Source of the DNA: Artemia franciscana
Lineage: Eukaryota > Arthropoda > Branchiopoda > Anostraca > Artemiidae
Assembly (NCBI RefSeq): GCF_032884065.1
Contig: NC_088879.1
Coordinates: 23,670,038-23,734,037, forward strand
Length of the DNA: 64,000 bases
Direction: 5' to 3'
A model generated the notes under the pieces. The model made no database searches and had not been told where the DNA came from. It worked only from the letters and a program-made list of their open reading frames with translations. Below, in pieces: positions 1 to 12,230 of the stretch; position 1 is the first letter of the stretch, and the number at the start of each line of letters is the position of its first letter. The position numbers were made by a program, and so were the translations under genes.

Positions 1-1230
1 CCCCCCCAAAAAAAAAATCATCTATGGAAAGATCATCCTGTTTAAAATCCCCCTCTCCAGAAGATTAACCCCGGGTATTTCCATCCTCACTGTAAATCCC
101 CCCCCCCAAATATTTCTTGCGATCGATCCCACTGGAAAGTCTCCATGGCATACTTTCATTCGAAAAAAGACTTATTTTTGTTTTATTTCTGATTGCTTTT
201 CAAGTCATGCCAGACCCCCTCCCCCAGTGAAAAATGTTTCCCTGGAAATCCTCCCCTAATGGAACGTTTCTCCTGTTGAAAATTTTTCCATGGATAATTT
301 CTTCTGATGATGATTCCCTTTGGAGATTGTCTCCCATTCCTGCAAAAATCCCCAAGAGAATTTCAACCCCGCTAAAAATTTCACCTGGGCAATTCCTCCA
401 GAACCTTGTTTGTGCCCCACACCCTTTCTTCTCTAGAAGTGACACCAAAAAAGTGTCATTTTAGTTCCAGATAACATATACGATGGATAGATTTACGAAA
501 TTACAACCTTTACAAAAATCATGTATATATGATCAAGAGCTTTGAAATGGACCATTAAACATTTCTCTGTGATGCTGTAGTAGCCTCCTACTTGTGCTGG
601 TCAACCAACGGTTTAAGAAACTTTCAAATATAAGTGGGAGGTGGAGTATACAAGAGAGAAATTCTAACATCTGGTAAATGCCACCAAAATGTCGATTTTG
701 GTATTATATAGAGCTTGAGGATTCAATTAATGTAAGGCACGTAGATATGCAAATTATAATTAATTGAGCTCATAAACAGTTGATCTCTATGATGCCTCCT
801 GCAGAAAATTCCCTCTGGATTTTCATTAGAAGGGGAATTGAAAGTTCTACTTACCTGTGTCAGAGGCAATGCTATAGCGTTTCCCATAGTAAAGAGCCAT
901 AAGCGTCCAGTGTATTAATATTTATTTATTTTTTGCCAGTGGCACTCCATATGAAAGGGATGGTCGTATCAATTTCGGAGGGAGCTTTCTCTACTTGAAA
1001 TTAAAAGTTCTAGGGTCTTTTTCAAGAGACAAAAGTGATTGGAGGGTAACAAGCCACTCACCACATTGTTTTTTTCCGCGAACACATTCGATCAAAATTT
1101 TGAAGTCATTTTGTTCAAAATAGTCCAAAGGTCAAATAACCATGCCTCTAGGTTTGACAACCCCCCCTTCCACCCCCGGGACAAGGGCTGTAAGCTATAC
1201 AAGTTGCCCATTGTTAAGAAATAAGGTTTT
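1..1230. repeat. Older relative of family A, block copy 1
   Basis: This non-coding block is repeated in the same orientation at 8330-9784, with the same order of landmarks: a GGAAATCCTCCCCTAATGGA motif, a stretch with AAAGTGACACC-like sequence near 440, and an AGAAGTGGGAGGTGGAGTATAC-type stretch near 640. The second copy has about 230 bp extra near 8700-8940. The part at about 990-1165 is recognisably homologous to the family A arm (TTGGAGGG, GATCAAAATTTTGA, CATTTTGTTCA), so this is an old or sister subfamily. Short open frames here are accidental. Confidence 0.7.
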
Positions 1231-1597
1231 TAGGGGGGTTGGTTGAATAAACTTTGAAGGGGGCTCATTCAATTGAAAATTGAAAATTCCAGTACCCTTT
1301 CTTAAGATTTGGCCTACTTTTAACCAGTTTTAGCGATTGAGTTTTAATCGACTACAGTGTCTTATAAAAATTTTCTTATACTAATTCAATGGGCTTCAGC
1401 AGTCGCTTTAAAAGAATTTTGACAAATGTCTAACATTAGCATAGATAGTGAGGTTTTGAGGAAGGGGTAGCCCCCCTCATATGAGGGATAATTTTTTTTT
1501 TAAGTTTGAATATTACTCCGTTATGTTGAAAAAAATTCGCTTTTTAAATTTAATTTCTGATTGTTTTTCAAATCATACCCAGGCTTAACCAAGATTA
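1231..1597. other. Decayed repeat-derived DNA, no gene
   Basis: No gene is visible. The stretch is T-rich and holds the palindrome CCCTCATATGAGGG at 1474-1487, which resembles the CCCCTCATATG boxes of family A hairpins. It is probably a remnant of the same repeat superfamily. Confidence 0.4.
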
Positions 1598-2269
1598 AAT
1601 AAAAAAAACACGTTTTTTTAACTGAAAGTAAGGAGCGACATTAAAACTTAAAACGAACAAAAATTACTTCGTATATGAAAGGGGCTGCTTCCTCATCAAC
1701 GCCCCGCTCTTTACGCTAAAGTTTGGCTCTTTCTCTCAACTCTACTTTTTAAAACAGTAAAAAACAGTTTATTTCCGTAAAAAACAGTAAAAAACTTTTC
1801 ATTTCCGTTAGAATCAGCCCTCTCGCAACATTCTAGGACCAATGGATCGATACGATCACCCCTGGGAAAAAACAAATAAAAAAAAACAAAAAAAAAAACA
1901 AATAAACACGCATCCGTAATCTGCCTTCTGGCAAAAAATACAAAATTCCACATTTTTGTAGATAGGAGCTTGAACTTCTTCGATAGGGTTCTCTGATACG
2001 CTGAATCTGATGGCGTGATTTTCGTTAAGACTCTATGACTTTTAGGGGGTGTTTCCCCCTATTTTCTAAAATAAGGCAAATTTTCTCAGGCTCGTAACTT
2101 TTGATGGGTAAGACTACACTTGATGAAACTTATATATTTAAAATCAGCATTAAAATGCAATTCTTTTGATGTAGCTATTGGTATCAAAATTCCATTTTTT
2201 AGAGTTTCGGTTACTATTGAGCCGGGTCGCTCCTTACTACAGTTCGTTACCACGAACTGTTTGATATGA
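1598..2269 (+). repeat. Family A copy 1, internally deleted
   Basis: It starts with the ATTAAATAAAAAAAACA border and the GAAAGTAAGGAGCGACATTA box, enters the first half of the large hairpin, and then jumps at about 1770-1790 into the distal arm. The distal arm ends in the terminal palindrome followed by TTTGAT. The second half of the hairpin and the proximal arm are missing. Confidence 0.8.
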
Positions 2270-2760
2270 TGTGGGCTATCAACCCAATAAACACGCGATT
2301 TATTGTTGTTAAAGAGTATAGACCAATAATTAGTATGTGGTTGGTATTGGTTGGTAGCTTTCCGGTTTTTATGGCATTTGGTATTTACCAAGTGACATAT
2401 AGCGATCGCAATTTCTGTCGCTCTGTCGGTCCCGCTTTTGCTAGTTTGGGTACTTCCAGATAAGCTAGGACGATGAAAGTTGGCAGGTATATCAGGGACA
2501 GTGGAAGGATGGTTAATTCGGAAAAATTAGAAAAAAGTATGTATTTTTAACTTGCGAACGGGGTTATCGGATCTAAATGAAATTTGATATTTAGAAGAAC
2601 CTCGTATCTCGAAGCTCTTATTTTGAATCCCGACCGGATCCGGTGACATTTGGGGGAATTGGAGGGAAAAAGCGGAAATCTTCGAAAACCCTTGGAGTGG
2701 AGAGATCGTAATGGAACTTGGTGGGAAGAAGTTCTTGGCTCCTCAGACCTCGTCACAAGT
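2270..2760 (+). repeat. Family D, single leader plus one unit
   Basis: The segment 2372-2500 (ACCAAGTGACATATAGCGAT, then GCTAGGACGATGAAAGTTGG) matches the leader seen near 59130-59180 and 60950-61012. It is followed by one monomer at about 2550-2756 with the family signature AATGAAATTTGATATTTAGA and the CCCGACCGGATCCGG box. It is a solitary example of the units that form arrays at 33.9 and 59.1 kb. Confidence 0.7.
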
Positions 2761-4115
2761 GCCGTACGATCTCTTGGTTCTTGTTCAATTTTTTGCTTGA
2801 TAATTCAAGTATTAGATTGCAAGTAGAATTTTGGACAAGATTTGAATACTGAGTCAGAATTTTTGATGAGCAGTAGTTTTTCGAAATGGTTCTTAATAAT
2901 AATTTTACTAAAGAGGTTGGGGTGAATAGAGATGGGTAATATTGTTCATGTGGATGGAAGTTCTGCATGACGAGATCTCTCACGTGGCTGAAGCCATCAT
3001 AACCTCCACATTAGTGTTCTCTGATGTTTAAATACATTGTATGCGTATGTTTAAATACGTGTGAACATTTTGTATAGGAAAAGAGGAAAATAACCATTCA
3101 ATATCGGTGAAAACAAAGCTCATGGCAGCACTTGTTACTCCCCTTTCATACCCCAATAATTCCATGGCAAGGCCCATCTCTTCTCTTTCCGGTAAGCACC
3201 TTAACGTATTATTTATGATGCATAGAAAAAGTACTATTGTAATGAGTGACGCTATAACCCCCATCACCTAGTACGTAATTTCTCTGGTTGCTAAATTTTG
3301 TACCGCGGGAATGTGGGGATTTAAACGCTGGCTTCGTGTTCCAGTGCCTAAGCAGTGGCAAAGAAATAAAATCAGACACAGGAGCGTCTATGATGCATTT
3401 TTTTCTCTTTTTTTACTAATTCCCTTCTAAAGGGTTTTTGAACGCAATTTTTCCTATGAGACACTTCATTTTGATCTGACATCTTTTAAGAATGAGTTCC
3501 TCGCTCTTAGAGATTCCCAAAAAATCGCTTTTGCAGTAAACGTTTACTATTAAGAACCACCGAAATGATAGTCACCATTACAGTCAGCTTTACGTGTTTT
3601 TTTTTCTTGCCTTTGAAAAAAAAAATTCTGTTTCCATTTAGAATGGGATTTGGTTTGCTCTTTGCTATGTTGCAGTTATTGCAGCAACCATGTCCAAAGT
3701 GGGGTTTTAGGGTTTGAGCTCGCTCTCGAAATTTTGTCCGATATGTAAAAGTGTAGCAGAATTTGAATATAAAGAGATTTTTTTTGCGTTTTTTAAAGTT
3801 TTTAACTCTTCCTCCCTCTCCCCTCCCCGAACAAAAGTCCTAGATACGTTCTTAGCAATCCCCTAAGGGATTTTATTACGAATACAAACTAATCAGAAAG
3901 GAGTTTGATTCTATCTACTGTTTAAAAAAGGAAAATGCAGAAAATCATATTTAAAAAAAAAAAATATAAGTTTAGGAGTTAAAGAACATAGAAATTACAT
4001 AATCACATAATCAGGATGGTGCGATGTAATCAGTTTCCAAATTTAAAATATGCAAGATTTATTGATTCGAGTATGTCTTCAATTCATCAACACTAGCCAC
4101 TTGGGATCCTTAATG
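2761..4115. other. Apparently unique DNA, no gene recognised
   Basis: I see no repeat shared with the rest of the window and no convincing exon. Open frames are short, low in complexity and lack splice context. T and A homopolymers occur at about 3600-3630 and 3950-3965. Confidence 0.4.
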
Positions 4116-5240
4116 AGAATTAAATAAAAAAAACAAGTTTTTTTAACTGAAAGTAAGGAGCGACATTAAAACTTAAAACGACCAGAAATTACTTCGTATA
4201 TGAAAGAGGCTGCTTCCTCATCAACGCCCCGCTCTTTACGCTAAAGTTTGACTCTTTCTCTCAATTCTTCTTTTTAAACAGTAAAAAACTTTAGCGTAAA
4301 GAGCGGGGCGTTGATGAGGAAGCAGCTCTCTTTCATATACGAAGTAATTTCTGGTCGTATTAAGTTTTTATGTCGCTCCTTACTTTCAGTTAAAAAAACT
4401 TGTTTTTTTTTATTTAATTTCTGGACGTTTTTGAATCAATGCATGTTTTGATTTTGGCTCTCCGCAGAGGAATAATTGAAAAAAAATTTGCATTTTTTTT
4501 TTGGCTAAATGGCTTTCTCATAATTTTGATCGAATGATTTTGAGAAAAATAGAGCGGGGGAGGAAGCCTAGTTGCCCTCCGATTTTTTGGTTAATTAAAA
4601 AGGCAACTAGAATTTTTAATTTTTTTACGAATATTTTTATTAGTAAAAGATTTACGTAGCTTATAAATTAGCTTACGTAAAGAACTTTTGTATTCTCATA
4701 TTTTTATTACATATACGAGGGGTCCCCCCCCTTGTCAGATCCTCGCTCTTTACACTAAAGCTTAAATTTCGTCCCAATTTATTAAGAATGACCCCAGAAT
4801 CACAAAAGCCGTAGAATAAATAGTTGAAATTACTGAAAATACTTTAGCGTAAAGAGCGAGGTATTAGGAGGAGGTGAGCCCCTCAAATGGGTAATAATTT
4901 CTGCTTGTTTTAAGTTTTAATGCTGCTCCTTACTTCCAGCTAAAAGAACTTTTTCATATTTATTTTTTCATTTTTTTTTTAAATAATTCTAGTAAATCCT
5001 GCGCTCCCTTCATGGAGATTTTCTTCCCCCATGACAAACTATCGATGGAAAGTTCCCCCAGCATATACCCCTCTTCTCAACCCCTCCCCCAACCAAAAAA
5101 TCCTCCTGAAAACGCCTGTACACTTCCCAATAACCATTACTATATGTAAGCACTGGTCAAAGTTTGTAACTTGTTGCCCCTCCCACGGGGACTCTGGGGG
5201 AGTAAGTCGTCCCCAAAGACTCCCCCTGAAAGGTTTGTCC
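4116..5240 (+). repeat. Family A copy 2, 3' truncated
   Basis: It has an intact large hairpin at 4116-4420 with inverted GAAAGTAAGGAGCGACATTA / TGTCGCTCCTTACTTTCAG boxes and a GAGCGGGGCG core. The proximal arm follows, including a second hairpin whose stems are TACACTAAAGC near 4750 and TTTAGCGTAAAGAGCGAGG near 4845. The copy stops near 5240, before the distal arm and terminal palindrome. Confidence 0.8.
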
Positions 5241-7445
5241 CAATCGTAAAAACCTAACAACATTGAATGAATACAATTTTTTGATGCATTTTTACCCCGC
5301 CCCCCGCCTCCGAAAACTAAAAAAACAATCCTTTTGTAACTCCAGTCCCCCCAGCAAAAAAAAGGTCCTGGATACGACCTTGTGAGGGGCCTAATTAGTC
5401 AAAATCGCGAACAAATAGTAAATTATGCAAAATTTCTTGGAATATTTTCAAGATTCTAAAATATTTTTGCTTCCTTTAGTGGAGGTGAGTGAGGCTTCAC
5501 ATGCTCCTACTTTTAAAAGGATCGCCTCTAAAGAACTTCTTTAAACTAGTTTGGCTCTAAGGAAATGTGACCAGACGGGAGACACTGAATGCTAATCAGA
5601 TAATACTTGTTGAAATTAGCTGCGTATCTCAAGGTAGTGCCAAAAATCCGCGGGTTTCCACAGGGGGAGGGGCTAAAATAGACGTTTGGTCTACCTGGTG
5701 GAAGAAAAAAGAAATTTAAAAGGTAAAATTTTTCTTAGCATTTGTATAAGTTGATGTTTATAGGAAATGAGCCTTTATTAAAAATTTACCTCCCCTCCCT
5801 TGAGAAATTGTTTTGTTGCTCATAAATGATAGTGGCATAAGAAGGATGTTGTGGGTATAGTTGCACTCAAGGCCGTATCCAATTAGGGGAGGATTAGGGA
5901 TTTGAACCTTTGCCCTACTTAAATGTTTGTCCCACTCGTAAAACCGCAACAAAAATGAATATAAACAAGTTTTTATACTTTCTGTCTTATAGCCACCATA
6001 TTCAAGATCTTGTATCGAGAACATGAGACAATAACCAGTTTTCATGGTCTATACCAGACAATATTAGCTTCGGCTCGGTGGAAAACTACTTTGTAATTAT
6101 ATTTTGATTAAATATTTAGTTGGTATTTTGTTTAGGTTAGTTTATGTTACGTATTTAATACGATGTGGTCCCATAATTCTTCGATGTAGTTTTCAGAATT
6201 TTGTTGATATAGCATTTTTTTTTTTTCATTAGCATTAACCAAACTTCACTTCCCGACAGAACTTGAGTGCGATGACTATAAGACACAAGTTTCCAAATTA
6301 TTATGCGTTACTGAAGTTTTTTCACCCCCCCCCACCAAAAGAAATCTTTATATTCTGGATACGACCCTGGTTACACGTGGCGTAAATCTTCTAGGCCACT
6401 GATATTAGGAGAAGTATCATGAAAGTAAAAAAAAACGAAATTCCAGTGTTAGATATTTTGCCTTAGAAAAAAATTCATTATGAAAAATGCTCTCTGATAA
6501 AACGTGACAAACTGCCATTTGATTTATACCCTGTTTGATGCATTTCAATCAAAGCCAAACAAGTCATGTCTAGCTAAAATAGTCAGTTTAAATTGAAATT
6601 GCTCAAAACTTGTTTCGTTTTGCTGAGTTCTAGACTTGATGGGGGAATTGAAGTTCTACTATTTTTGTGCTTTAAACTTTACACAAATTTGCGTGTCAAA
6701 TATTTTTGCAGGTGGAAGTTATTGTAACTATACAGGTGTTTGTTTCCTTCAATATCGTGAGCAGTGGTTTTTTGGAAGGCATTTACACAATCAAACTGTG
6801 TTCTGTCAATTAAAAGTGATACAGGCTTGGATTAAAGTTGCAACTTGGGCATAATTCGTTGTTAGGTGGTTGAGTTGTTGAATGTCAGGCCACAGTCAAG
6901 TTCCGTTTTAAAATTAATGTTGTGTTTGTTTTTGGGGATGGAAGCACTATTTCTATGCCTCTTCGAGACTACTAATGCTTGATCTGTATACAAAATAGTT
7001 CATTACCTGAAAATGAAGTAATAATTGGGTTTCTTTAGTCCCCCTTTTGTCCCCTTCCCAGACAAAATTGATGTGACGTCTCAGCAACTGTAGGCAAAGA
7101 AGACGTGTGTAATTAAGGATTAAATAGTCAGGTGATTCGAAGCAGAGTTTTTGTAACAGTTTTTGATGTCAATAAGATTAGCAAACTGAACTTGGATAAG
7201 TAAAAATGCTGTTGAATATCCGTACTTTTTTTCATTTTTAAGTATGAATAAACTATAGACTGCACAATTTTGTGCTTCAATACCAAACATCACCAAGTAA
7301 GAATATGTTCTTGGAAGCTGGTAAATCCCTATGAAATTTTCGTACCACAAAATAGACAGGAAATGCACTCATTAAATTCAATAAATTTAGTTAGGTATGT
7401 CGTTTTAAAGGATTCTAGTAACTAAATGAACTTTTTATTTTCCAG
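5241..7445. other. Mostly unique DNA, possible intron
   Basis: No coding region is supported. Two short stretches, 5340-5390 and 6310-6370, share a C-run followed by CTGGATACGACC, suggesting a small dispersed repeat. The last part carries a pyrimidine-rich tract and TTTTCCAG at 7438-7445, which serves as a splice acceptor for the exon-like block that follows, so at least the 3' portion may be intron. Confidence 0.35.
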
Positions 7446-8261
7446 AGGCATGCAAAGCTTTCAATCATTTTCTCCTGCGTCTATTAACTACTTTCCAGTT
7501 TCTTCTGCTTCCATTTTCTATGGACCAGAGGCTGCAAATCAAAATCCTCGTATGTTTTGGGTCAAATATGAAGCTTCACCTGTAGACTTTGGTTGTCAGC
7601 TTCAACCAACTCATTTGGTCACACCTCTTGCTGTGCCCTACCCAGGGCAAGATGTAATTCCCTTCACTAGTCATTTTGATGAGAAAAGTTTGTACTATAT
7701 CCAACAACAGTATATACCTGTGAGCCATGGAAATCTGCAAGGAGAGATCTTGCAGCAAGAATATATGGCCACGAACTTGTATTTCCCGCCTTAAGGTGCC
7801 TCTGTTCCGCAGCAAATGGCTTCGCCCGCTGATACTGATGAAGTGGTTTTCATCCAAGAGCATCTAGTAACAGGGCAGGGTTTTCAAATTGTTAATCATT
7901 CACCTCCCGTGGTCCCAGTGAATCAAATGATTACCCCGCAGAATTCCCCTTACATGAGTAACAGCTACGCAAATCTTAAGCAAGGAAATCAATCCTGTAA
8001 TAATATCAGCCAGAATTTTAGTCAATTAGAGCTTGGTTCGGAAAAGTCCCTCCTAGGCTTAGAATCTGGGATGGAAAATTTTACCTTAAACTTTTCCCCT
8101 GATCTCATTCCCAGACAAGGAAAAGGCCCTAGTGGAAATGCAATAGGGTCAATAATGCATTTCAAATGTCAACCTGATTTCCCAGGAACTGCAAATACTG
8201 AGCTAGATTTGGAAGCTGTCATTGACAGTAAAACCATCAATGGGAATTTTCCAGTTTTACA
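7446..8261 (+). pseudogene. Exon-like block with an in-frame stop
   Basis: The block is bounded by a good acceptor (TTTATTTTCCAG, ending at 7445) and a strong donor (GTAAGT at 8262-8267). It is 816 bp, divisible by three, and both junctions fall after codon position 2, so it is a symmetric exon. One frame reads through it as a soluble, low-complexity protein rich in Ser, Gln, Asn and Pro, with no membrane segment and no motif I recognise. A TAA at 7792-7794 interrupts this frame, after which the same frame continues for about 155 residues. It could be an exon of a pseudogene, a retained exon with a sequencing or allelic error, or a site of readthrough. Its composition differs clearly from the repeats around it. 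Function unknown; it resembles the disordered regions of regulatory or RNA-associated proteins only in composition. Confidence 0.45.
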
Positions 8262-8329
8262 GTAAGTTTACGTTCATTCTTTTTCTTTTATATCTATTTG
8301 TTTTCTTTCTTCATGTCACAGCTTAGATC

Positions 8330-9784
8330 CTGTTTAAAACCTGTTTAAATCCCCCCACCCCAAAAGAATAACCCGGGTATTTCCTTCCTCACTGTAAATC
8401 CCCCCCAAATATTTCTTGCAAACGATCCCACTGGAAAAATTCTCCTTGGCATACTTTCATTAAAAGAAGCTTATTTTTGTTTTATTTCTGATTGTTTTTC
8501 TAGTCATGCCAGACCCCCTACCCCCAGTGGAAAGTGTCTCCGGGAAATCCTCCCCTAATGGAACGTATCTCCTACGGAAAATTCCCCCATGGATAATTTC
8601 TTCTGCTGATGATTCCCCTTAGGAGAATTTCTCCCGAGGAATCCCCCATTCCTGGAAAAATCCCCAAGAGAATTTCAACCCTGCTGAAAAGACTCCTCCA
8701 ACCTCTCAACCTCCAGAACATAATCTACATGTAGAATAAAGTCACAAACGAGAAGATAAAACAGATGTCGAGTAACAATTCTAACAAAATCCCCCTTTGG
8801 AAAATTCGCCTTTAGAAATCTGTTTGATGTTGTAGTAGCCTGGTACTTCTGCTAGCTAGCAGATGATACATGAAACTTACTGAAGTGACTGGGAGTATAT
8901 GAAAGGGGGATTGTAAATACTTCCCCTGTTTGTGCTCAACACCCTTTTGTCTCTAGAAGTGACACCAAAAAAGTGCCATTTTTAGTTCCAGATAACATTT
9001 AGGATGGATAGATTTACGAAATTACAACCTTTACAAAAATCATGTATATATGATCAAGAGCTTTAAAATGGGCCGTTTAACATTTGTCTGTGATGCTGTA
9101 GTAGCCTCCTACTTGTGCTAGTCAGCGAATGGTTTAAGAAAATTCCAAAGAGAAGTGGGAGGTGGAGTATACAAGAGAGGAATTCCAACATCTGGTAAAT
9201 GCCACCAGAAATGTCGAATTTGGCATTAGATAGAGCTTGATGATTCATTACATGATGGTGTTGTCAAGACAAATTAATATAAGGCACGTAGATATGAAAA
9301 TTATATTTAGTTGAACTCATAAACATCTCTCTATGATGCCTCCTGCAGAAAATTCCCTCTGGATTTTCATTAGAAGGGGAATTTCAAGTTCTACTTACCT
9401 GTGTCAGAGGTAATGCTATAGCGTTTTCCATAGTAAAGAGCCATACGTGTCCAGTGTATTAATATTTATTTATTTTTTGCCAGAGGCACTTCATATGAAA
9501 GGGATGGTCGTATCAATTTCGGAGGGGGCCTATTCTACTTGAAATTAAAAGTTCTAGGGTCTTTTTCAAGAGACAAAAGTGATTGGAGGGTATCAAACCA
9601 CTCACAAAATTGTTTTTTCCGCAAACACATTCGATCAAAATTTTGAAAAGTCATTTTGTTCAAAATAGTCCAAAGGTCAAATAACCATACCTCTAGGTTT
9701 GACAACCCCCCTTCTACCCCCTGGGAATTGCATGTAAGATATACAAGTTGCCCGTTTTTAAGAAATAAAGTATTTTATGGGAGG
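8330..9784. repeat. Older relative of family A, block copy 2
   Basis: Direct repeat of 1-1230. It begins about 70 bp after the splice donor of the exon-like block and runs directly into family A copy 3. It has roughly 230 bp of extra sequence near 8700-8940. No gene is present. Confidence 0.7.
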
Positions 9785-11345
9785 GCTTTTCCTTCTCAAC
9801 GCCCCACTCTTTACGCTAAAGTTTGACTCTTTCTCTTAACTCTACATTTTAAAACAGTAAAAACGTAAAGCGTAAAAAACGTTTTATAACGTAAAGAGCG
9901 GGGCGTTGAGAAGGAAAAGCCCCTTTCATATACGGAGTTATTTTCTGTTCGTTTTAAGTTTTAATGTCGCTCCTTACTTTCATTTAAAAAACTTGTTTTT
10001 TTTATTTAATTTCTGAACGTTTTTGAATCAATGAATGTTTTGATTTAAAACGTTAATATGTTTGATTAAAAACAAATATGTTTGATTTAAAACGAAATTT
10101 GTATATATTTTTTTTTTGGTTACATGGCTTTCTCATAATTTTGATCGAATGATTTTGAGAAGAGAAGAGCGGGGGAGGAAGCCTAGTTGGCCTCCGATTT
10201 TCGGTTAATTAAAAAGGCAACTAGAACTTCTAATTTTTTACGAATCTTTTTATAAGTAAAAGATATACGTAACTTATAAATTAGCTTACGTAAAGAACTT
10301 TTGTATTCTCATGCTTTTATTACATATATGAGGGGGTTCGCCCTTTCGTCAGTACCTCACTCTTTACACTAAAGCTTAAATTGTGTCCCAATTCATTAAG
10401 AATGACCCCTGAATCACAAAAGCCGCTGAATAAATAGTTGAAATTACTAAAAATACTTTAGCTTAAAGAGCGAGGTATTAGGAGGAGGTGAGCCCCTCAT
10501 ATGGGTAATAATTTGTGTTCGTTTTAATTTTTAATGCTGCTGCTTACTTCCAGCTGAAAAAGAAAACTTTTTCACATTTATTTTTTCATTGTTTTTTTTT
10601 TTTAAGTAATGCTAGTAAATCCTGCGCTCCCTTCTGAAAACGCCTGTACACTTCCCAATAACCATTACTATATGTAAGCACTGGTCAAAGTTTTGAACTT
10701 GTAGCCCCTCCCACGGAAACTGTGGGAGAGTAAGTCGTCCCCAAAGACATAGTTATAAGGTTTTTCGACTACGTTGAATAAAATGGCTGTCTCAGAATTT
10801 TGATCCGTTGACTTTGGGAAAATAATTAGCGTGGGAGGGGGCCTAGGTGCCCTCCAATTTTTTTGGTCACTTAAAAAGGACACTAGAACTTTTCATTTCC
10901 GTTAGAATGAGCCATCTTGCAACATTCTAGGACAACTGGGTCGATACAATCACCCCTGGGGAAAAAAAACAAAAAAACTAACACGCATCCGTGATCTGCC
11001 TTCTTGCAAAAAATATAAAATTCCACATTTTTGTAGATAGGAGCTTGAAACTTCTACAATAGGGTTTTCGGATACGCTGAATCTGATGGTGTGATTTTTG
11101 TTAAGAGTCTATGACTTTTAGGGGGTTCCCCCCCCTATTTTCTAAAATAACGCAAATTTTCTCAGGCTCGTAACTTTTGATGGGTAAGACTAAACTTGAT
11201 GAAACTTATATATTTAAAATCAGCTTAAAAATGCAATTCTTTTGATGTAGCTATTGGTACCAAAATTCTATTTTTTAGAGTTTTGGTTACTATTGAGCCG
11301 GGTCGCTCCTTACTACAGTTCGTTACCACGAACTGTTTGATTGTT
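9785..11345 (+). repeat. Family A copy 3
   Basis: The large hairpin (9790-9990, with inverted GCCCCACTCTTTACGC and GCGTAAAGAGCGGGGC) is followed by the proximal arm, a deletion junction near 10637, and the distal arm. It ends in CAGTTCGTTACCACGAACTG and TTTGATT. An open frame of 71 codons on the minus strand at 10668-10883 recurs in other copies (see findings). Confidence 0.85.
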
Positions 11346-11369
11346 TTGTTACAAAATCGTCAAAGATAA

Positions 11370-11668
11370 CTAAATTTTGAACCTTTTCTTCCGAAGTTTC
11401 GAAAGTTTAAGATGACTGAGAAATAGACTAGGCAATCATCCTGTGTCCACATATAGTATTCATTTGCACCGGAAATAAACTTTAATCCACTCCCCACTTC
11501 TAATATGCAAAAATACTCTGAATTGTAAGAATGGATTGAATTTTCCGTTATTTTGACAAACCACTAAATAAATCAAATAGTTCTTGGCAACAAACTGTAA
11601 ATTAGGAGCGACCCGGCTCAATAGTAACCGAAACTGTAAACAACAGAATTTTTGGTACAGAGATAATA
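11370..11668 (-). repeat. Duplicated segment, also at 18650-18968
   Basis: About 300 bp here are nearly identical to 18650-18968, in the same orientation. Within it, at 11577, lies a decayed family A terminus (CTTGGCAACAAACTG, then AGGAGCGACCCGGC), so the duplicated unit is unique sequence plus the end of an old family A copy. Confidence 0.75.
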
Positions 11669-12230
11669 AAAAGAAATGATTTTTTATACTGATTTCAAAT
11701 ATATAAGTTCTACTAACTTTAGTCCTACGTATCAAAGGTTAAGAGTCTGAGAAAATTTGACTTATTTTCAATTTTTTCGGAGAAAGGCGTAAACATCCCT
11801 TCAAAGTTATAGAAAATAACACCATCAGAGAACTATACCATTGATTTTTCAAGCTCCTATATGCAAAAAAGTTGATTTTTTGCCAGAAGAAGGATCATGG
11901 AGCCGTGTGTATTTGTTTTATGTTTGTTTGTTTTTGTTTTTCCCCCAGGGGTGATCGCATAAGCCCAGTAGTCCTAGAATATCATGGGAGGGCTCATTCA
12001 AACGGATATTAAAAGTGCTAGTGCTCTTTTTAAGTGACCAAAAGGAATGAAGGGCGACTGAGCCACCTCTCATGACCATTTTCTCCGCAAAATTATCTGA
12101 TCAAAATTTTGAAACGACCATTTTGTTCAGTATAGTTAAAAGATTGAATAATTATGTATTTTGGTGTAAAATAATCCTCTCCACAATCTGTAGGGAGAGG
12201 CCTGTAAGTTATAGAATTCGCCCATTTATT
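11577..12230 (-). repeat. Old, decayed family A arm
   Basis: It reads inward from a degenerate terminus in the order of the family A distal arm: CCCGGCTCAATAGTAACCGA, then GCCAGAAG, CCCAGGGGTGATCGC, GGGCTCATTCAAACGG and the TTTAAGTGACC box near 12030. Divergence is far greater than in copies 3 or 13, which makes it one of the oldest copies. Confidence 0.7.

Noticed and set aside
1598-2269. Family A as a tRNA-derived SINE
   Set aside because: I found no A-box/B-box promoter and no poly(A) or simple-repeat tail at the ends.
2547-2756. Minus-strand frame recurring in family D (CHRIRSGFKIRA-like peptides)
   Set aside because: It recurs because the DNA repeats. Frames are broken in most units and have no common start, so I treat it as non-coding.
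4116-4420. Family A hairpins as transcription terminators or CRISPR-like repeats
   Set aside because: The context is eukaryotic. Hairpins are hundreds of bases long and interspersed, with no regular spacers.
6636-6854. 72-residue open frame that looks protein-like
   Set aside because: No splice sites, homologous motif or repeat support. A frame of this length is expected by chance.
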